Assembly: GCF_934309415.1 (NCBI RefSeq)
Contig: NZ_CAKRDI010000005.1
Location: forward strand, 1 to 64,000
Length of the DNA stretch: 64,000 bases
Source of the DNA: an uncultured Mediterraneibacter sp.
Lineage (GTDB): Bacteria > Bacillota > Clostridia > Lachnospirales > Lachnospiraceae
Direction of reading: 5' to 3'
The notes below the pieces were generated by a model. It was not told the origin of the DNA. It did not search any database and worked only from the letters and a program-made list of their open reading frames with translations. The translations under genes and the position numbers were made by a program. The first letter of the stretch is position 1. The number at the start of each line of letters is the position of its first letter. Shown here piece after piece: positions 17,614 to 26,152 of the stretch.

Positions 17614-17642
17614 ATTATACTTCATACAGGACCTCTAGTCAA
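17614..17642 (-). promoter_or_regulatory. Promoter of the dehydratase-activase unit
   Basis: Minus-strand -35 TTGACT (17637-17642) and perfect -10 TATAAT (17614-17619), 17 bases apart. The transcript would start near 17607 and leave a leader of about 30 bases. AAACAA-type repeats at 17705-17745 lie 65-100 bases upstream. Confidence 0.8.
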
Positions 17643-17704
17643 CGAAATCCAACATATCCCACAACTTTTTAACCTGTTTTTAGAACCAATCTCACTATTC
17701 ACAC

Positions 17705-17745
17705 CGTTGTTTTTTCGTTGTTTTCAGACTTTTTCATTGTTTTTT
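17705..17745 (-). promoter_or_regulatory. AAACAA direct repeats upstream of the dehydratase promoter
   Basis: Three AAACAA units (cytosines at 17739, 17720 and 17709), within AAAACAACGAAAAAACAACG and a neighbour, at 19- and 11-base spacing. They resemble the units around the aldolase promoter. They may form a shared operator for the DeoR protein or for another factor; simple A-richness is the alternative. Confidence 0.4.
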
Positions 17746-17840
17746 GATTGACTTTTTGACTAAAATCGCACATACTGAAAGTAGCGTTATTTTTATCAGA
17801 TACGATTGTTATTCTTACGGTTCAGTCTGTGCATTTACCA

Positions 17841-17951
17841 CAGTATATCTTAAAAATACTTTCTGTAAAATATATGTCAAAATTTATGGAAGTAAGTATA
17901 TCGCAAAGTGGGGCTTGCAGATTAACAGAATGATTTTTCAGACATTCTCTG
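17841..17951. repeat. Family-2 repeat copy with internal deletion
   Basis: Left end TCTTAAAAATACTTTCTGTA and right end CGCAAAGTGGGGCTTGCAGA through TTTTTCAGACATTCTCT match the ends of the intact element at 53600-53763. The central hairpin is missing. It fills most of the gap between the divergent dehydratase and PHP genes. Confidence 0.7.
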
Positions 17952-18036
17952 GAATGTAGGGCACTTTCATTTTAATATAACCACAACTCTCAGATGACAA
18001 ATGGACTCGTAAGAATAAAATCAGGAGGAGACTCAT

Positions 18037-18756
18037 ATGACTTCGTATGAATTTGATGTACATACACATACCATTGCAAGCGGACATGGTTCCAGTGCTA
18101 CAATGACTGATATGGCAAAGGCTGCACAGGCTGCCGGTCTGAAGATGATCGGCATCTCAGATCACGGTCCGAAGACATTGGGCGGAGGACGTGTCTCTTA
18201 TTTCCGCAGTCTTGCATTTGCACAACCGAAACGCCTTGGAGTGCGGATGCTTTACGGTGCCGAAGCTAATATTCTGAATATAGAAGGGAAACTGGATCTG
18301 GAAGATTCAATTCTTGAAAAACTGGACTATGTGATTGCAAGTATCCATCGTCCTGTATTCAAATGCGGTACAGAAGAAGAAAACACTGCCGCATACATTC
18401 ACGCTATGGAAAATCCTTATGTAAATATCATCGGGCACTGTGATGACCAGAAATTCCCGGTGGATTATTTTACACTCTTTCAGGCTGCTATGAAGAACCA
18501 CGTATTACTTGAGATCAACAACAGTTCTTTAAGTCCGGACGGCTATCGTGGCGACACGCGTTATGCAGACCTGATACTGCTGAATCTTTCCAAACACTTC
18601 AATTATCCGGTCCTGTTTTCCAGCGACAGTCACGGGACAAAACATGTGGGAGATTTCCGTTATGCAGAGGAACTGGCAAAGCTTGCTGAGGTTCCGGATG
18701 ATCTGATTCTGAATTACTCAGTTCGTAAGTTTATGGGATTTCTTGGAAATGTTTGA
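18037..18756 (+). CDS. PHP-domain phosphoesterase, YcdX-like
   Basis: A 239-residue metal-dependent hydrolase of the PHP family. The metal-binding motifs are DVHTHTIASGHGSSA (residues 6-20), GISDHGP, IASIHRP, IIGHCDD and SSDSHGTKHVG. Family members release phosphate from small phosphorylated compounds. The natural substrate here is unknown. Start choice is firm: AGGAGGAG lies 6-8 bases before ATG 18037. It is transcribed away from the BMC locus and is not obviously part of it. Confidence 0.9.
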   Translation: MTSYEFDVHTHTIASGHGSSATMTDMAKAAQAAGLKMIGISDHGPKTLGGGRVSYFRSLAFAQPKRLGVRMLYGAEANILNIEGKLDLEDSILEKLDYVIASIHRPVFKCGTEEENTAAYIHAMENPYVNIIGHCDDQKFPVDYFTLFQAAMKNHVLLEINNSSLSPDGYRGDTRYADLILLNLSKHFNYPVLFSSDSHGTKHVGDFRYAEELAKLAEVPDDLILNYSVRKFMGFLGNV

Positions 18757-18757
18757 A

Positions 18758-18831
18758 GGTTACCTGTGAGCAGTAACTATAGTTACTGTTCACTCCCATA
18801 TCAGACACTTCGCTGATTAACACGGCAGATG
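18758..18831. repeat. Family-1 repeat, rearranged fragments
   Basis: A half of hairpin a (GGTTACCTGTGAGCAGTAAC, 18758-18777) is followed by the start of another copy (GTTACTGTTCACTCCCATAT, from 18782) that decays by 18831. The order is not that of a single complete element, so two partial copies are probably joined. Confidence 0.6.
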
Positions 18832-18907
18832 TATGTTTTATCTCATAACAGCATTTCATCAGCTGTTTTTTTTATGTATTAAACGAGAATTTTTAGGGGA
18901 ATTATCT

Positions 18908-20263
18908 ATGAGTAACGAAATAATACAAAAGAAGAATGCAATTCAAATGACTGAGGGATCCTTGTGGAAAAATATCTTTCGATTTAGTGTTCCACTGATG
19001 TTTTCTCAGATTCTTGAAGTCATGTTCAACCTCAGTGACGTAGCTGTTGTAGGGCGTTTCGCCGACTACAAAGCACTCGGTTCTGTTGGTTCTACTACTT
19101 TGCTTGTCGCATTATTTACAGGACTTCTGATTGGTCTTGGAAGTGGTGTTAATGTTCAGGTCGCACACACGCTTGGCGCCGGTGATAAAAAAGCTACAAA
19201 GGATACTGTCCATTCCGCTTTTATCATCTGTGCGATTGCCGGTATTCTGGTTTGCCTGATCTGTCTGTTTTTTGCAGAGATGATGCTTTCTCTTATGAAT
19301 ACCAAACCTGAACTGATTGATCAGGCGATCCTTTATATGAAAGTTTTTGCACTGGGTATGCCTGCCAATGCGATCTATAACTTTGGTAACGGAGTTCTCA
19401 GCGCCCGCGGAGATACTAAGCGCCCGCTGATTTATCTTACGATCGCCGGTGTACTCAATGTGATCCTGAATCTGATTTTTGTTATTGTATTTCACATGGC
19501 GGCTGTCGGTGTTGCCGCTGCCAGCGCAATTGCTCAGTATGTATCCGGTGCGCTGATCCTGATTCATCTGCTTCGCAGAACAGATGAATGCAAAGTGTCC
19601 TTCCGTAAAATGCACTATAACCGTCAATGTGGAAAGGGCGTTCTTTTTCTTGGAGTGCCTTCCGGACTGCAGAATGCGATTTTCGCGCTTGCGAACCTGT
19701 TTGTTCAGGCGGGTGTGAATTCATTTGATGCCATTATGGTTTCCGGGAATTCTGCTGCTGCTAACGCAGACAATCTGATCTACAATGTTATGTTTGCTTT
19801 CCACGTAGCATGTTCCAGTTTCATGAGTCAGAACTGGGGTGCCAGAAATAAAAAGCGAATGTTGAAGAGTTATCACGTAGCACTGACTTATTCTTTCTGC
19901 GCCGGTGCCCTGCTTGGTGGATCACTTTTCTTTTTCGGAAGGCAGTTTCTGTCCTTATTTGCAACAGAAGCCGCTGTGATTGCTGCCGGGATGCATCGAA
20001 TCAGAATTATGGGATTCTCCTATGCGTTCAGTGCTTTCATGGACTGTACCATTGCAGCCTCAAGGGGAATTGGAAAAAGTATTACTCCTACCGTGATCGT
20101 AATCATGGGGTCCTGTGTATTCCGTGTTATATGGGTATACACTGTATTTGCTTATTTCCATACAATTCCGTCACTGTATCTGCTGTATATCTTTTCATGG
20201 AGTCTTACGGCGATTGCGGAGATTATTTATTTCAGGATTAGTTTTAAGAAAGTGTTGAATTGA
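18908..20263 (+). CDS. MATE-family efflux transporter
   Basis: Multi-spanning membrane protein of the MATE/NorM group (451 residues, about 12 helices), expelling cationic compounds with Na+ or H+. The start MSNEIIQKKNAIQMTEG at 18908 has AGGGGA seven bases upstream; an in-frame ATG at 18833 has no ribosome site and lies beside a repeat. Motifs include GSLWKNIFRFSVPLMFSQI, ALGSVGSTTLLVALFTGL and a symmetrical second half. A terminator follows directly. Confidence 0.92.
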   Translation: MSNEIIQKKNAIQMTEGSLWKNIFRFSVPLMFSQILEVMFNLSDVAVVGRFADYKALGSVGSTTLLVALFTGLLIGLGSGVNVQVAHTLGAGDKKATKDTVHSAFIICAIAGILVCLICLFFAEMMLSLMNTKPELIDQAILYMKVFALGMPANAIYNFGNGVLSARGDTKRPLIYLTIAGVLNVILNLIFVIVFHMAAVGVAAASAIAQYVSGALILIHLLRRTDECKVSFRKMHYNRQCGKGVLFLGVPSGLQNAIFALANLFVQAGVNSFDAIMVSGNSAAANADNLIYNVMFAFHVACSSFMSQNWGARNKKRMLKSYHVALTYSFCAGALLGGSLFFFGRQFLSLFATEAAVIAAGMHRIRIMGFSYAFSAFMDCTIAASRGIGKSITPTVIVIMGSCVFRVIWVYTVFAYFHTIPSLYLLYIFSWSLTAIAEIIYFRISFKKVLN

Positions 20264-20295
20264 TTTTTGTAAGAATCGAACAGTTTAGTTTTGTC

Positions 20296-20350
20296 AAAAA
20301 CTCCGACTTTAATATTCTACTTCTATGTAGACTTAAAGTCGGAGTTTCTT
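20296..20350. terminator. Bidirectional terminator between MATE and nuclease-like genes
   Basis: Arms AAACTCCGACTTTAA (20298-20312) and its complement (20333-20347), with A- and T-rich flanks on both sides. It serves the convergent genes ending at 20263 and 20360. Confidence 0.85.
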
Positions 20351-20359
20351 CATTTATAG

Positions 20360-21274
20360 TTACAATCCAAATTCTTTCAATAATTTTTCCTGATATTCCT
20401 TATTTGCCGCCGCCTTTACAATTTCATTCTCACGTCCCAATTCAGACAATTTAAGGATTAACTGATTGATTCTGTTTTCTCCATTTTTCTCACCTTGTAA
20501 CAGTCCTTGCTGCATTCTTTCCTTTGATTTTTCCTCAACAATTTCATCTATCTCTTCTTTCATCAAATCCAATAATGCATTACACATACCACTTTTTTCC
20601 TCCTTAAACTGAGTCTCATTTGCCTTAACTATTATCTCCATTGCTGACTGATATAAATGATTTTCTTTATTCTCTTTATAATCATCAATAAGCTTTCTTC
20701 TCACATCTGCTTCATTCAATGAATCTGTTAAACTATACAGCCACAAATTCTTCTTTGGAGACATTCTGCCTGTAACAAGAATCTGTATAGGGATAATATC
20801 TCCAATTACATAATAAATTCCTTCTTCCGGATTTTCAATCTTGTACTTCCGAATTTCCTGCAGATGTTTTATCAGATTTCTTGGATAACGTTTTGATACA
20901 AATGTAATCGTCAGATCCTGTATTGAAATTTCGTCTGCATTTCCAGTATCTGCTTTATAAAAACAAGTGTAACCATACACTTTATAAAAATCATCTATAG
21001 AAAGAGAGTCTGTCGGAGATTTATATTCGATTACATTATATTTACGAAATATTCGTCCGATATTTTTATAAATCGGTTCTTCCGTTGTCTTCTTGACCAC
21101 CAGAACATCGATCGCCATGGGTTTTGATCCCAGCTGATACTCATTCTTAAATTCCAATTTTCTCTGCTCCTCTTTTAATTCAATCTGTAGATCCGCATAA
21201 AATGCAGGGTGCCACTGTAGCATCTGTTTTTCTACAATCTGATCTTCTGACAATGGTTCTTTCTTTCGTTTCAT
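20360..21274 (-). CDS. Rpn/PD-(D/E)XK nuclease-like protein
   Basis: A 304-residue protein of the Rpn recombination-promoting nuclease / putative transposase type common in Clostridia. A PD-(D/E)XK core is suggested by IDVLVVKK (Asp) and YNVIEYKSP (Glu-x-Lys), followed by DFYKVYGYTCFYKA. The C-terminal third is charged and helical. It stands alone between terminators. These genes often vary between strains. No inverted repeats or partner genes were seen, so a current mobile role is not shown. Confidence 0.75.
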   Translation of the reverse strand: MKRKKEPLSEDQIVEKQMLQWHPAFYADLQIELKEEQRKLEFKNEYQLGSKPMAIDVLVVKKTTEEPIYKNIGRIFRKYNVIEYKSPTDSLSIDDFYKVYGYTCFYKADTGNADEISIQDLTITFVSKRYPRNLIKHLQEIRKYKIENPEEGIYYVIGDIIPIQILVTGRMSPKKNLWLYSLTDSLNEADVRRKLIDDYKENKENHLYQSAMEIIVKANETQFKEEKSGMCNALLDLMKEEIDEIVEEKSKERMQQGLLQGEKNGENRINQLILKLSELGRENEIVKAAANKEYQEKLLKEFGL

Positions 21275-21649
21275 CCAGAGTCCTCCTTGTACGATATTTC
21301 AGAAGTCCTCTCCCCATCCGAAAACTCCTGCTTTTGTCTAATATTGGATATTCAAAGCATGATTTTTCTGATAGGACAGGCTGCCATCTTGCCTGTAATG
21401 AAATCTTTATAGAAATTAGATAATTTTAGAAAATATGCTTTCACACATAATAGCATATTTTGATACAAATTTCAATAGCATTTTTTGTACCTCTATTCTA
21501 TTTATGACAATAAAAATATCTCCTATATTATCTTGCCATTCCTTTGGTTTTCAGCGAAAAAAATTGCCTGACAGATAAACACCCACCAGGCAACTTTTTT
21601 TAACCTTTTTTTCTACAATACAGTAGATAAAAATAACTCTTTTATTCGA
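21275..21649. other. Intergenic region, terminator only
   Basis: 375 bases with no convincing gene. It holds the upstream region of the nuclease-like gene and, near its right end, the terminator of the isomerase gene. Confidence 0.6.
21557..21602 (-). terminator. Terminator of the isomerase gene
   Basis: Stem TTGCCTG/CAGGCAA with a poly-A left flank and a poly-T right flank (seven T on each strand), about 50 bases after the isomerase stop codon. Confidence 0.85.
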
Positions 21650-23068
21650 TTATCTTGTTACAATATCAACCGGTACATTGAAGATCTTTGCTACTTTCAG
21701 GATTGTATCGATATGTCTTCCTGTTGCAGCTGCCATATGATGTGTCGGGCCTGCTTCACTCCAGCGATTTACAAATTCTCTTGCTCCGCAGGAGAAACGT
21801 GTTCTCATATTTGTATCTCCAAAGGAAAGGATCTTTCCTTCTTCGTTCACACCTTCAGCTACTACAAACTTGAAGCGTCCGTCAGCATCCTGTGTGATTG
21901 CAAGATATGTAACCGGTCCTGTATATGGATAGAACTGTGTCAGATATCCGCCACCTGTCTTACCATGGAATACTTTTACAATCTTCATTGTTGGTTTCTT
22001 GTCAGAAATATCAGCATCTCCTGATCCACTGTGTCCAATGATGCAGATATCATCGTTAAAGTCGATGGAATACATCTCAGAAAGCTGTCCTGTTCCTGAA
22101 ATTGTCTTTAAGATACTCATCGCCATAGCAACTTTCATATCTCCTTCGACGGCACATGCTGTTCCCTGTTTGATCAGCATGGAGAATGCCGGGATCAGCA
22201 TACTGTCAAGGACACCTGCCTTACCCTGAGCAAATCCGTCATAGTGAGACGCGATCATTCCAAGATGCTCATCTTTTACCCACTGCTCAAAAGCTACAAC
22301 ATATTTTGCCATATCCCATACTTTTTCGATTGTTCCGCCGCCTTCGATATCAAATGTATCAAGGATATCCTGAGCTTTTGCGCGGATTGCTTCTTCATCT
22401 GTGATATCATCAGCGATTGCCCACATCTTCTCCCAGTCAAACTGTTTTGTATAAAGGAACATTCTATTATAAAGGTTTGTCTCATCAATATAAAGATCCA
22501 TCATACCCGGATATGGTCTTCCGATCTGTGCGATGTTTGTATCACGGAATCTTCTTCTTACCTGAGCAGCTTTACACCAATCTTCAATCTCAGCCTGAAC
22601 TGCCGGATCTCCGCCTTCTACTACACCTGTAATTACGGCATGTCTCTTACCAGCTCTCTCGAGGTCAGCAACAGCCTCACCTACAGCACCACATGCATAT
22701 CCTTCTCCAAGCCAGGAAGCAATGTCTGTATGATCGTAATCCAGTGCTTTTAATTTCTGAACGTTTACAAGTACAATCGGGACATTCAGATCACGGATTG
22801 CAGGAAGCATATTGTAAGATGTTGCATAAGTCAGCATCTGAAGAAATACAAGGTCAACGTCTGCTGCACGGAATTTATCTCCTGCTTCCATAGACTGCTC
22901 TTTTGTAGTTACCATTCCTCCGTCGATGATCTCTACTGTATCCGGAATTGTCTTCTTGAATGCTTCATACTGAGCTTCAAACTCTGGTACCAGTGACGGG
23001 AACTGTGGGAGATATGCTCCTAATGCGATGGAAAATACACCAACTTTTGCTTTTGTGTTTACTAACAT
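21650..23068 (-). CDS. L-fucose/L-arabinose isomerase family protein
   Basis: A 472-residue aldose-ketose isomerase of the FucI/AraA structural family. It is shorter than classical FucI (about 590) and closer to AraA length. Conserved parts include GVFSIALGAYLPQFPSL at the N-terminus, the metal-site region EGDMKVAMAMSILKTISG, and GGAREF-like CGAREFVNRWSEAGPTHHMA near the C-terminus. Paired with a rhamnulokinase-type kinase and a deoxyketose aldolase BMC, it should make the ketose (fuculose or rhamnulose). The exact sugar cannot be settled from sequence. No RhaA-type isomerase is in the window. Confidence 0.85.
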   Translation of the reverse strand: MLVNTKAKVGVFSIALGAYLPQFPSLVPEFEAQYEAFKKTIPDTVEIIDGGMVTTKEQSMEAGDKFRAADVDLVFLQMLTYATSYNMLPAIRDLNVPIVLVNVQKLKALDYDHTDIASWLGEGYACGAVGEAVADLERAGKRHAVITGVVEGGDPAVQAEIEDWCKAAQVRRRFRDTNIAQIGRPYPGMMDLYIDETNLYNRMFLYTKQFDWEKMWAIADDITDEEAIRAKAQDILDTFDIEGGGTIEKVWDMAKYVVAFEQWVKDEHLGMIASHYDGFAQGKAGVLDSMLIPAFSMLIKQGTACAVEGDMKVAMAMSILKTISGTGQLSEMYSIDFNDDICIIGHSGSGDADISDKKPTMKIVKVFHGKTGGGYLTQFYPYTGPVTYLAITQDADGRFKFVVAEGVNEEGKILSFGDTNMRTRFSCGAREFVNRWSEAGPTHHMAAATGRHIDTILKVAKIFNVPVDIVTR

Positions 23069-23125
23069 AATAAATCCTCCGTTTCTTTTTTTATAAGGTT
23101 ATATTGTTAATTTTATAATTACTGT

Positions 23126-23296
23126 GTTACTGTTCACTCCCATGTCAATCACTTCGCTGATTGACATGAAGGATGCACGTATTGTCTTGAATGTATCTCG
23201 CCCATCGCCAAAGGCGATTTTAAATGGCGAGATACGTTACTGTTTGTTTTCATTTTTTTTGCACTCTCTTATTCACAGTAAATTATAAGCAGTAAC
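23126..23296. repeat. Family-1 repeat, long copy with altered last hairpin
   Basis: Starts GTTACTGTTCACTCCCATGT, contains hairpins c and b (GTATCTCGCC... GGCGAGATAC), and ends in a disrupted hairpin a (GTTACTGTTTG then a T-rich stretch, then AAGCAGTAAC). It lies between the kinase and isomerase genes and could uncouple their expression. Confidence 0.75.
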
Positions 23297-23302
23297 AAAT
23301 TT

Positions 23303-24700
23303 TTACTCATACATTTTCACATCAAATGATTTTCCAATGCATGTTCTTGCTTCCGGCAGGCTCTTGAATGTACCGTCATGAAGCATCTGTACTGTAATAT
23401 TTCCGATTGCTGTCGCTTCGGAAGGACCTGCTGAAACTTTCTTTCCTGTATATTTGGCAGTCAGTTCATTCAGATAACCGGCATTTGCTCCACCACCAAC
23501 TACATAAATTGTAGAGTATTTCTGACCTGTCAGCGCTTCGATTTCTTCAATTGTATCTCCATAGCATTTAGCAAGGCTGTTATAGATAACTGCTGCAATC
23601 TCGCCCACTGTCTCAGGCACCTGCTGCTCAGAATCACGGCAGAATTTCTTTACAGCTTCAATCATGCTCTTCGGAGCAAGAAAGCAGTCATCATTGCAGT
23701 CTACGATAGATGGAATCGTCTCTTTGGATGCCATCTCGCAGATTTCTGCAAAAGACAGATCCTCTGTAAATTCCTTTTTCACAGACTGGATCATCCAGAG
23801 TCCCATGATATTTTTCAGAAAACGGAAACGATGGTCATATCCACCTTCATTTGTGAAGTTTGCCTGCATACTTCTCAGTGAGCAGTCTGCTTCTTTCCTC
23901 TCAATTCCCATCAATGACCATGTGCCGGAGCTGATATAAATGGCATTGTCATCATTCGTTGGAACTGCAAGCACTGCAGATCCTGTATCATGTGTCGCCG
24001 GAAGAACTACTGTACAGTTAAATCCGACTTCTTTCTGAATATCCTCTGTAAATTCACCTACAACTGTTCCTGGCATAGATACCGGCCGGAACATCTCTTT
24101 GTTGTATCCAAGCATCTCGATCAATTCATAATCCCAGTCATTTGTTCTCGGATTTACAAGCTGTCCTGTTGTCGCATTTGTATATTCATTCTTTTTCACG
24201 CCTGTCAACAGGAAGTGGAAATAATCCGGGATCATCAGGAGTGCTTTCGCCTGCTCCAGATATTCAGGATGAATCTCCTTCACTGCCATCAACTGGTAAA
24301 TTGTATTGAAGATCTGTTTCTGAATTCCTGTTCTTTCATATAAAGCGGAAAGTGAAATCTTCTCATATACTTTTTCGTCCATTCCGTTTGTACGGCTGTC
24401 ACGATAGCCTACTGTATCTCCGAGAATCTGATCTTTCTCATCAAGCAGAACATAGTCAACTCCCCATGTATCAATTCCCATATAGGAAGGAATTTTCCCC
24501 AGTTCCTTACATTTTTTCAGACCATTTTTAATCTCTGTAAAAAGACGTTCCACATCCCAGCAAAGTGTTCCGTTCTTGTTGTCCATTCCATTCGGGAAAC
24601 GGTAAACCTCTTCCAGTTTCATCTTTCCGTCTTCCATGGATGCCAACATATGACGTCCACTGGATGCACCGATATCAACTGCCAGATAATATGTAGCCAT
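23303..24700 (-). CDS. rhaB: Rhamnulokinase (FGGY family)
   Basis: Phosphorylates L-rhamnulose, or a related deoxyketose, at C1 with ATP. The 465 residues match RhaB. The actin-like fold begins YYLAVDIGASSGRHMLAS and has MGIDTWGVDYVLLD, MIPDYFHFLLTG (typical of RhaB), ISSGTWSLMGIE and VVGGGANAGYLNELTA. The product feeds the class II aldolase of the compartment. The gene is followed by a long repeat and then the isomerase. Specificity for rhamnulose versus fuculose is inferred from RhaB-like motifs. Confidence 0.88.
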   Translation of the reverse strand: MATYYLAVDIGASSGRHMLASMEDGKMKLEEVYRFPNGMDNKNGTLCWDVERLFTEIKNGLKKCKELGKIPSYMGIDTWGVDYVLLDEKDQILGDTVGYRDSRTNGMDEKVYEKISLSALYERTGIQKQIFNTIYQLMAVKEIHPEYLEQAKALLMIPDYFHFLLTGVKKNEYTNATTGQLVNPRTNDWDYELIEMLGYNKEMFRPVSMPGTVVGEFTEDIQKEVGFNCTVVLPATHDTGSAVLAVPTNDDNAIYISSGTWSLMGIERKEADCSLRSMQANFTNEGGYDHRFRFLKNIMGLWMIQSVKKEFTEDLSFAEICEMASKETIPSIVDCNDDCFLAPKSMIEAVKKFCRDSEQQVPETVGEIAAVIYNSLAKCYGDTIEEIEALTGQKYSTIYVVGGGANAGYLNELTAKYTGKKVSAGPSEATAIGNITVQMLHDGTFKSLPEARTCIGKSFDVKMYE

Positions 24701-25010
24701 TCTAAGTTCCTCCTTGTTTTTGTTCTTATCTTTTTCACCTGTACCTGATCATTTCTTATGTATTGTCAGTCTTTCGTCTCCTCGCTCTTTCAAAAGTGTG
24801 TTTCGCAATAAATTTTAAATCAGAGACTTTTCAGTGATGTTCTATTTTCTCTTCGTCTATGGTTTAATTATAATTTTTAATTTTATATAAAAAAAGGACG
24901 TCATTTATATAAAACAACGTCTTTTTTTGCACTCAATTCTTAATTCGAGGTTCTTTCTTGCATTTTATACAAATACAACCAGTCTTTTTTGTCTATATTG
25001 CTATTTATAT
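24701..25010. other. Intergenic region between the kinase and the ABC operon
   Basis: 310 bases, AT-rich. It holds the terminator at 24886-24930 and a possible -10 TATAAT-like stretch for the kinase gene near 24868. No gene was seen. Confidence 0.5.
24886..24930 (-). terminator. Terminator of the Ugp-like operon
   Basis: Stem AAGACGT/ACGTC(C)TT with flanking A and T runs of seven on both strands, about 80 bases downstream of the last gene of the ABC operon. Confidence 0.75.
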
Positions 25011-26108
25011 TTAAATGCGATTTTCATGATAAGAATCAAACAGATGAATGCCTTCCTCTCTGAAGGTATATCTGATTCTGTCACCTTTTCTTATTTTTGT
25101 ATCTGCATTTGTGCGTATTGCTCTACTCTCTCCTTTATAGTCAAAATACACATATGCTTCTGATCCAAGCATTTCGTAAACATTTACCGTTGCCTCTAAT
25201 CCCTGCTCAGATTTTTCCGGGAGAATCATCATATCTTCTGGTCGGATTCCAACAATCACATTCTCTCCCATATATTCTTTTTCACGAATTCTCTCTGCCA
25301 GTTCCTGTGATACATGAAATGTCTTCCCTTCGATTCTGACAACCACACGCTTTTCGTCATCGATACCACATTTTCCTTCAAAAAAGTTCATCTGAGGTAC
25401 CCCTATAAAACCGGCCACGAACAAATTGGCAGGCTGATTATATAATTCTTCCGGAGTTGCGATCTGCTGAATCTCTCCTTCTTTCATAACTACAATTTTC
25501 GTTCCCAATGTCATGGCCTCTGTCTGATCATGTGTTACATAAATAAATGTTGTATCCAGCTGTCTGTATAACTTCATGATTTCCACGCGCATCTGATTTC
25601 TTAATTTTGCATCCAGATTCGACAACGGTTCATCCATGAGAAATGCTTTCGGCTGACGAACGATCGCCCGTCCCATAGCAACTCTTTGTTTCTGTCCACC
25701 TGATAGCTCCGCCGGTTTACGTTCCAATACCTGAGTCAGTCCCAGTATTTTTGCGACTTCTTCTACTTTTTTCCGTCGTTCTTTTTTCGGCACTCCCTTG
25801 ATTCTCATACTATAAGCCATATTTTCCGCAACTGTCATATGAGGATATAATGCATAGTTCTGAAATACCATAGCAATATCTCTGTCGTAGGACGGAATAT
25901 GATTCATCTCTTTTCCATCAATAAAAAGCTTTCCCTGAGAGATTTCTTCCAGTCCTGCAATCATTCGAAGTGTTGTAGACTTCCCACATCCTGAAGGTCC
26001 GACGAAGATCACAAATTCTTTATCTTCTATCTGAAGATCAAAATCACTGACCGCTGTCACACCATCATCAAAATTTTTATATACATGTTTTAACTGAATT
26101 TCTGCCAC
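25011..26108 (-). CDS. ABC transporter ATP-binding protein, UgpC/MsmK-like
   Basis: A 365-residue ATPase powering the adjacent importer. Walker A GPSGCGKSTT (residues 37-46), Q-loop VFQNYALYPHMTV, signature LSGGQKQRVAMGRA, Walker B AFLMDEPLSNLDAKLR, and a C-terminal OB-type regulatory domain (VGIRPEDMMIL). Proteins of this type serve several CUT1 systems. Here it closes an operon with two permeases and a binding protein, so it is likely dedicated. Confidence 0.94.
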   Translation of the reverse strand: MAEIQLKHVYKNFDDGVTAVSDFDLQIEDKEFVIFVGPSGCGKSTTLRMIAGLEEISQGKLFIDGKEMNHIPSYDRDIAMVFQNYALYPHMTVAENMAYSMRIKGVPKKERRKKVEEVAKILGLTQVLERKPAELSGGQKQRVAMGRAIVRQPKAFLMDEPLSNLDAKLRNQMRVEIMKLYRQLDTTFIYVTHDQTEAMTLGTKIVVMKEGEIQQIATPEELYNQPANLFVAGFIGVPQMNFFEGKCGIDDEKRVVVRIEGKTFHVSQELAERIREKEYMGENVIVGIRPEDMMILPEKSEQGLEATVNVYEMLGSEAYVYFDYKGESRAIRTNADTKIRKGDRIRYTFREEGIHLFDSYHENRI

Positions 26109-26152
26109 AGTACTTCCTCCTTAACTGGCCCTGTCGTTCTTCTCTGCTACAA

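Noticed and set aside
15046..17625. Glycyl radical enzyme start at 17625 (859 residues)
   Set aside because: This start lies within the -35/-10 promoter interval, upstream of the expected transcript start, while ATG 17577 has AAAGGAG at good spacing.
20360..21274. Active transposase call for the Rpn-like gene
   Set aside because: No terminal inverted repeats, target duplications or second copy were visible, so only the nuclease-like fold is reported.
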